Shown here piece after piece: positions 62,637 through 64,000 of a DNA stretch of 64,000 nucleotides (position 1 is its first letter; each line of letters starts with the position of its first letter). The notes under the pieces are model-generated. The model did not search any database. It had not been told where the DNA came from and saw only the letters and a program-made list of their open reading frames with translations. The stretch is from NCBI RefSeq assembly GCF_003999255.1, contig NZ_CP034791.1:238501-302500 (forward strand). Reading direction: 5' to 3'. Origin of the DNA: Caldicellulosiruptor changbaiensis (GTDB lineage Bacteria > Bacillota > Thermoanaerobacteria > Caldicellulosiruptorales > Caldicellulosiruptoraceae). A program made the position numbers and the translations under genes.

Positions 62637-63875
62637 TTGCTTTCAAATTCTGCATTTACAAGGGTTGTGGTCATCTTAAAGGGAATAGAAGAAAAAGATA
62701 GAGTTCCTTTTGGGTATGTCAAAGTTCAAGCAATTGTTGATACGGTGGATTTGGAAGTTGTACTCCAGGGGATTGAAGAAAAAGAAGAAAAAATAGCTTT
62801 AATGGGCATTGTAAAAAGAACGGATAAGTTTTGTCCGGTATTCTTTTGCCATTTGCAAAGCCCACAAAAGGCTACAATCTCACAACTGCTTTCAACAAGC
62901 AGGTTCAATATGTTTGGGTCTGGTTATCAGCTAAAGGAGATTATGGGTTTTGCCATTATAAAAGAAAGAAAAGGGAAAAGAAAACTATTGCTCATTGGAA
63001 GTATTGATGAAAAAGACCTTTATACATTGGAAAAGGATACTTTGGAGGAGCTTGAAGAAGGCAAGAAAAAGGAAGAGAAAAAAGGCGTAAAGAACGGAAA
63101 TGATAAAACTTTAGACGAAACTTCTTTAAATGAAAACTTGTATTACCACCATCTTGTAGCTCAAAATAATTTAGATACAGAATCTAAAAAGGATCAAGAA
63201 GATGGTGAAAAGAAGTTTGCAGACAATAGCTCAGAGGATTCAAACTTGCAGGTATTTGAAGTGATATCCCAAAAGGCAGAAGAAAGTGGCGAAGAAACCA
63301 ACGTGAATGAAATTAATAAGCGCTCTGACGAAAAAGAAGAACTTCCCGCAATAATTGAAAAACTTACGGAGGAGATTGAAAAGTTAGAAAATGAAAGGGA
63401 AAAAGAAAAAATCATCGAAAAAATAGATTCTACAGAAGATGTTCAGCCTGAGCTTGAAAAAAACTACTGCATTTTAGAATTTGGTGATAAAAGAACGTGG
63501 AGGAGAATATTTGAAGAATTAAAAGAAAAGTGCGAAAAGTTTGAGCCTTTTTCTGATGATAAAGTCAAGTGGATGAAAGTTGACAAAAAAGACATCTTTA
63601 GATTTTCAAATTTGCACCCATTTTTATATATAATTTCTAATCCATTTGTTTTTAGACTTGTCTCAGATCAAGGGTATTTAGTAATTGGATATAAGCGGTC
63701 TAAGAAGAAAAAGGACAGAATAGAAATTTTAGTTCCTGGTGAGTATTCAGAAGATACAGAAAAGAAGGCAAAGGCTTTTGGGTTTTCAGAGTTTGTTACA
63801 AAAGATGGCAAGGTCATGGAAGGCAAGGAAGGTTACTTTAAGATGACCTTAGAGCTCATAGAAAAGGAAGAATAA
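62637..63875 (+). CDS. Acidic coiled-coil protein of unknown function
   Basis: A 412-residue protein in three parts: an N-terminal globular domain (about 1-135; FTRVVVILKGIEEKDRVPFG), a very acidic, charged and probably disordered or coiled-coil middle (about 135-275; ELPAIIEKLTEEIEKLENER), and a C-terminal globular domain (about 278-410; WRRIFEELKEKCEKFEPF, FLYIISNPFVFRLV). No signal peptide or membrane helix. No family recognised with confidence; the N- and C-domains recall uncharacterised Clostridial proteins. TTG 62637 lies 8 bases after AAGGAGGT in the hairpin arm. Confidence 0.65.
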   Translation: MLSNSAFTRVVVILKGIEEKDRVPFGYVKVQAIVDTVDLEVVLQGIEEKEEKIALMGIVKRTDKFCPVFFCHLQSPQKATISQLLSTSRFNMFGSGYQLKEIMGFAIIKERKGKRKLLLIGSIDEKDLYTLEKDTLEELEEGKKKEEKKGVKNGNDKTLDETSLNENLYYHHLVAQNNLDTESKKDQEDGEKKFADNSSEDSNLQVFEVISQKAEESGEETNVNEINKRSDEKEELPAIIEKLTEEIEKLENEREKEKIIEKIDSTEDVQPELEKNYCILEFGDKRTWRRIFEELKEKCEKFEPFSDDKVKWMKVDKKDIFRFSNLHPFLYIISNPFVFRLVSDQGYLVIGYKRSKKKKDRIEILVPGEYSEDTEKKAKAFGFSEFVTKDGKVMEGKEGYFKMTLELIEKEE

Positions 63876-63882
63876 AAAAGTT

Positions 63883-64000
63883 ATGGAATATGCCTGTATA
63901 TTATCAGGTGGTAGCGGACTTAGACTTTGGCCAAAGAGCAGAAAATCTTTTCCAAAACAATTTTTAAAGTTGTTTGGCGACAAAAGTTTTTTGGAAATGA
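63883..64000 (+). CDS. Mannose-1-phosphate guanylyltransferase, N-terminal fragment
   Basis: The first 39 residues of a sugar-nucleotide transferase, cut by the window end. ACILSGGSGLRLWPKSRK and FPKQFLKLFGD match the nucleotide loop and the PKQF motif of GDP-mannose pyrophosphorylase (ManC), with Leu in place of the usual Thr in GGSGTRLWP. Starts 7 bases after the preceding gene. Confidence 0.8.
   Translation, partial: MEYACILSGGSGLRLWPKSRKSFPKQFLKLFGDKSFLEM

Overview
The window is AT-rich, densely coded DNA from a low-GC Gram-positive (Firmicute). Strong AGGAGG-type ribosome binding sites, TTGACA/TATAAT promoters, ydaO-type c-di-AMP and TPP riboswitches, SPOCS-domain proteins, GTP-dependent PEP carboxykinase, a GH130 phosphorylase and a family-5 sugar/peptide ABC transporter together suggest a thermophilic, plant-glycan-degrading anaerobe such as Caldicellulosiruptor. 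The genus is inference. No rRNA, tRNA or CRISPR array was seen.

Layout. 1-3.6 kb: the end of an Ig-like surface protein, then an antitoxin/PIN-toxin pair whose toxin is broken by a stop, a frameshift and a complete IS200/IS605 element. 3.7-9.1 kb: queD-folE2, a membrane-anchored protein, an amidohydrolase and tsaE-tsaB-rimI. 9.1-11.5 kb (minus strand): a HEPN/nucleotidyltransferase pair and a frameshifted GGDEF-EAL gene. 11.6-17.6 kb: a metal cluster of Mrp ATPase, Gly/Phe-rich small protein, Fur-like regulator, NifX-like protein, DUF134 regulator, copper ATPase and two CopZ-like proteins. Three of its promoters carry the same CATATG-centred palindrome. 17.6-20.2 kb: a DUF1646 transporter, a MntA antitoxin with a HepT remnant, and a PIN toxin pair. 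20.3-21.8 kb: a c-di-AMP riboswitch in front of a gene whose substrate-site residues match glutamate 2,3-aminomutase rather than lysine 2,3-aminomutase. 22-24 kb: three SPOCS-domain paralogues and a coiled-coil protein.

24-36 kb: three Rpn-type PD-(D/E)XK nucleases (24.3, 33.7, 34.9 kb), each with a strong in-frame internal ribosome binding site and start codon ahead of short Gln/Gly or Lys/Gln/Gly repeats. Between them lie trmI, a CBS protein, an MMPL exporter with its xxxLxxG partner, and a yhfC-gntR-DUF1648 operon. 35.9-41.8 kb: a TPP-riboswitch-controlled thiSGHFECD operon, followed by tgt. 43-51 kb: GH130, a GH130 remnant, a LacI regulator and a Dpp/Opp-like ABC operon whose binding protein is frameshifted in an A7 run. 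51.4-56 kb: membrane glycan genes (two GT39-like proteins, a GT2 and a GtrA). 56-59.2 kb: a radical-SAM gene split by an IS1634-type element flanked by a 225-bp direct repeat. 59.3-64 kb: yajC, ksgA (apparently starting at AUU), pckG, an acidic coiled-coil protein and the start of a mannose-1-phosphate guanylyltransferase gene.

How the parts connect. FolE2 and QueD supply early steps of preQ0/queuosine synthesis, and Tgt uses the product on tRNA. The thi operon makes both halves of thiamine phosphate. The copper cluster appears to be one regulon with Mrp and NifX-like metal or Fe-S proteins. Toxin-antitoxin modules, Rpn genes, IS elements and gene remnants concentrate in the accessory stretches at 1-3.6, 9-11, 18-20, 24-25, 33-36 and 56-59 kb.
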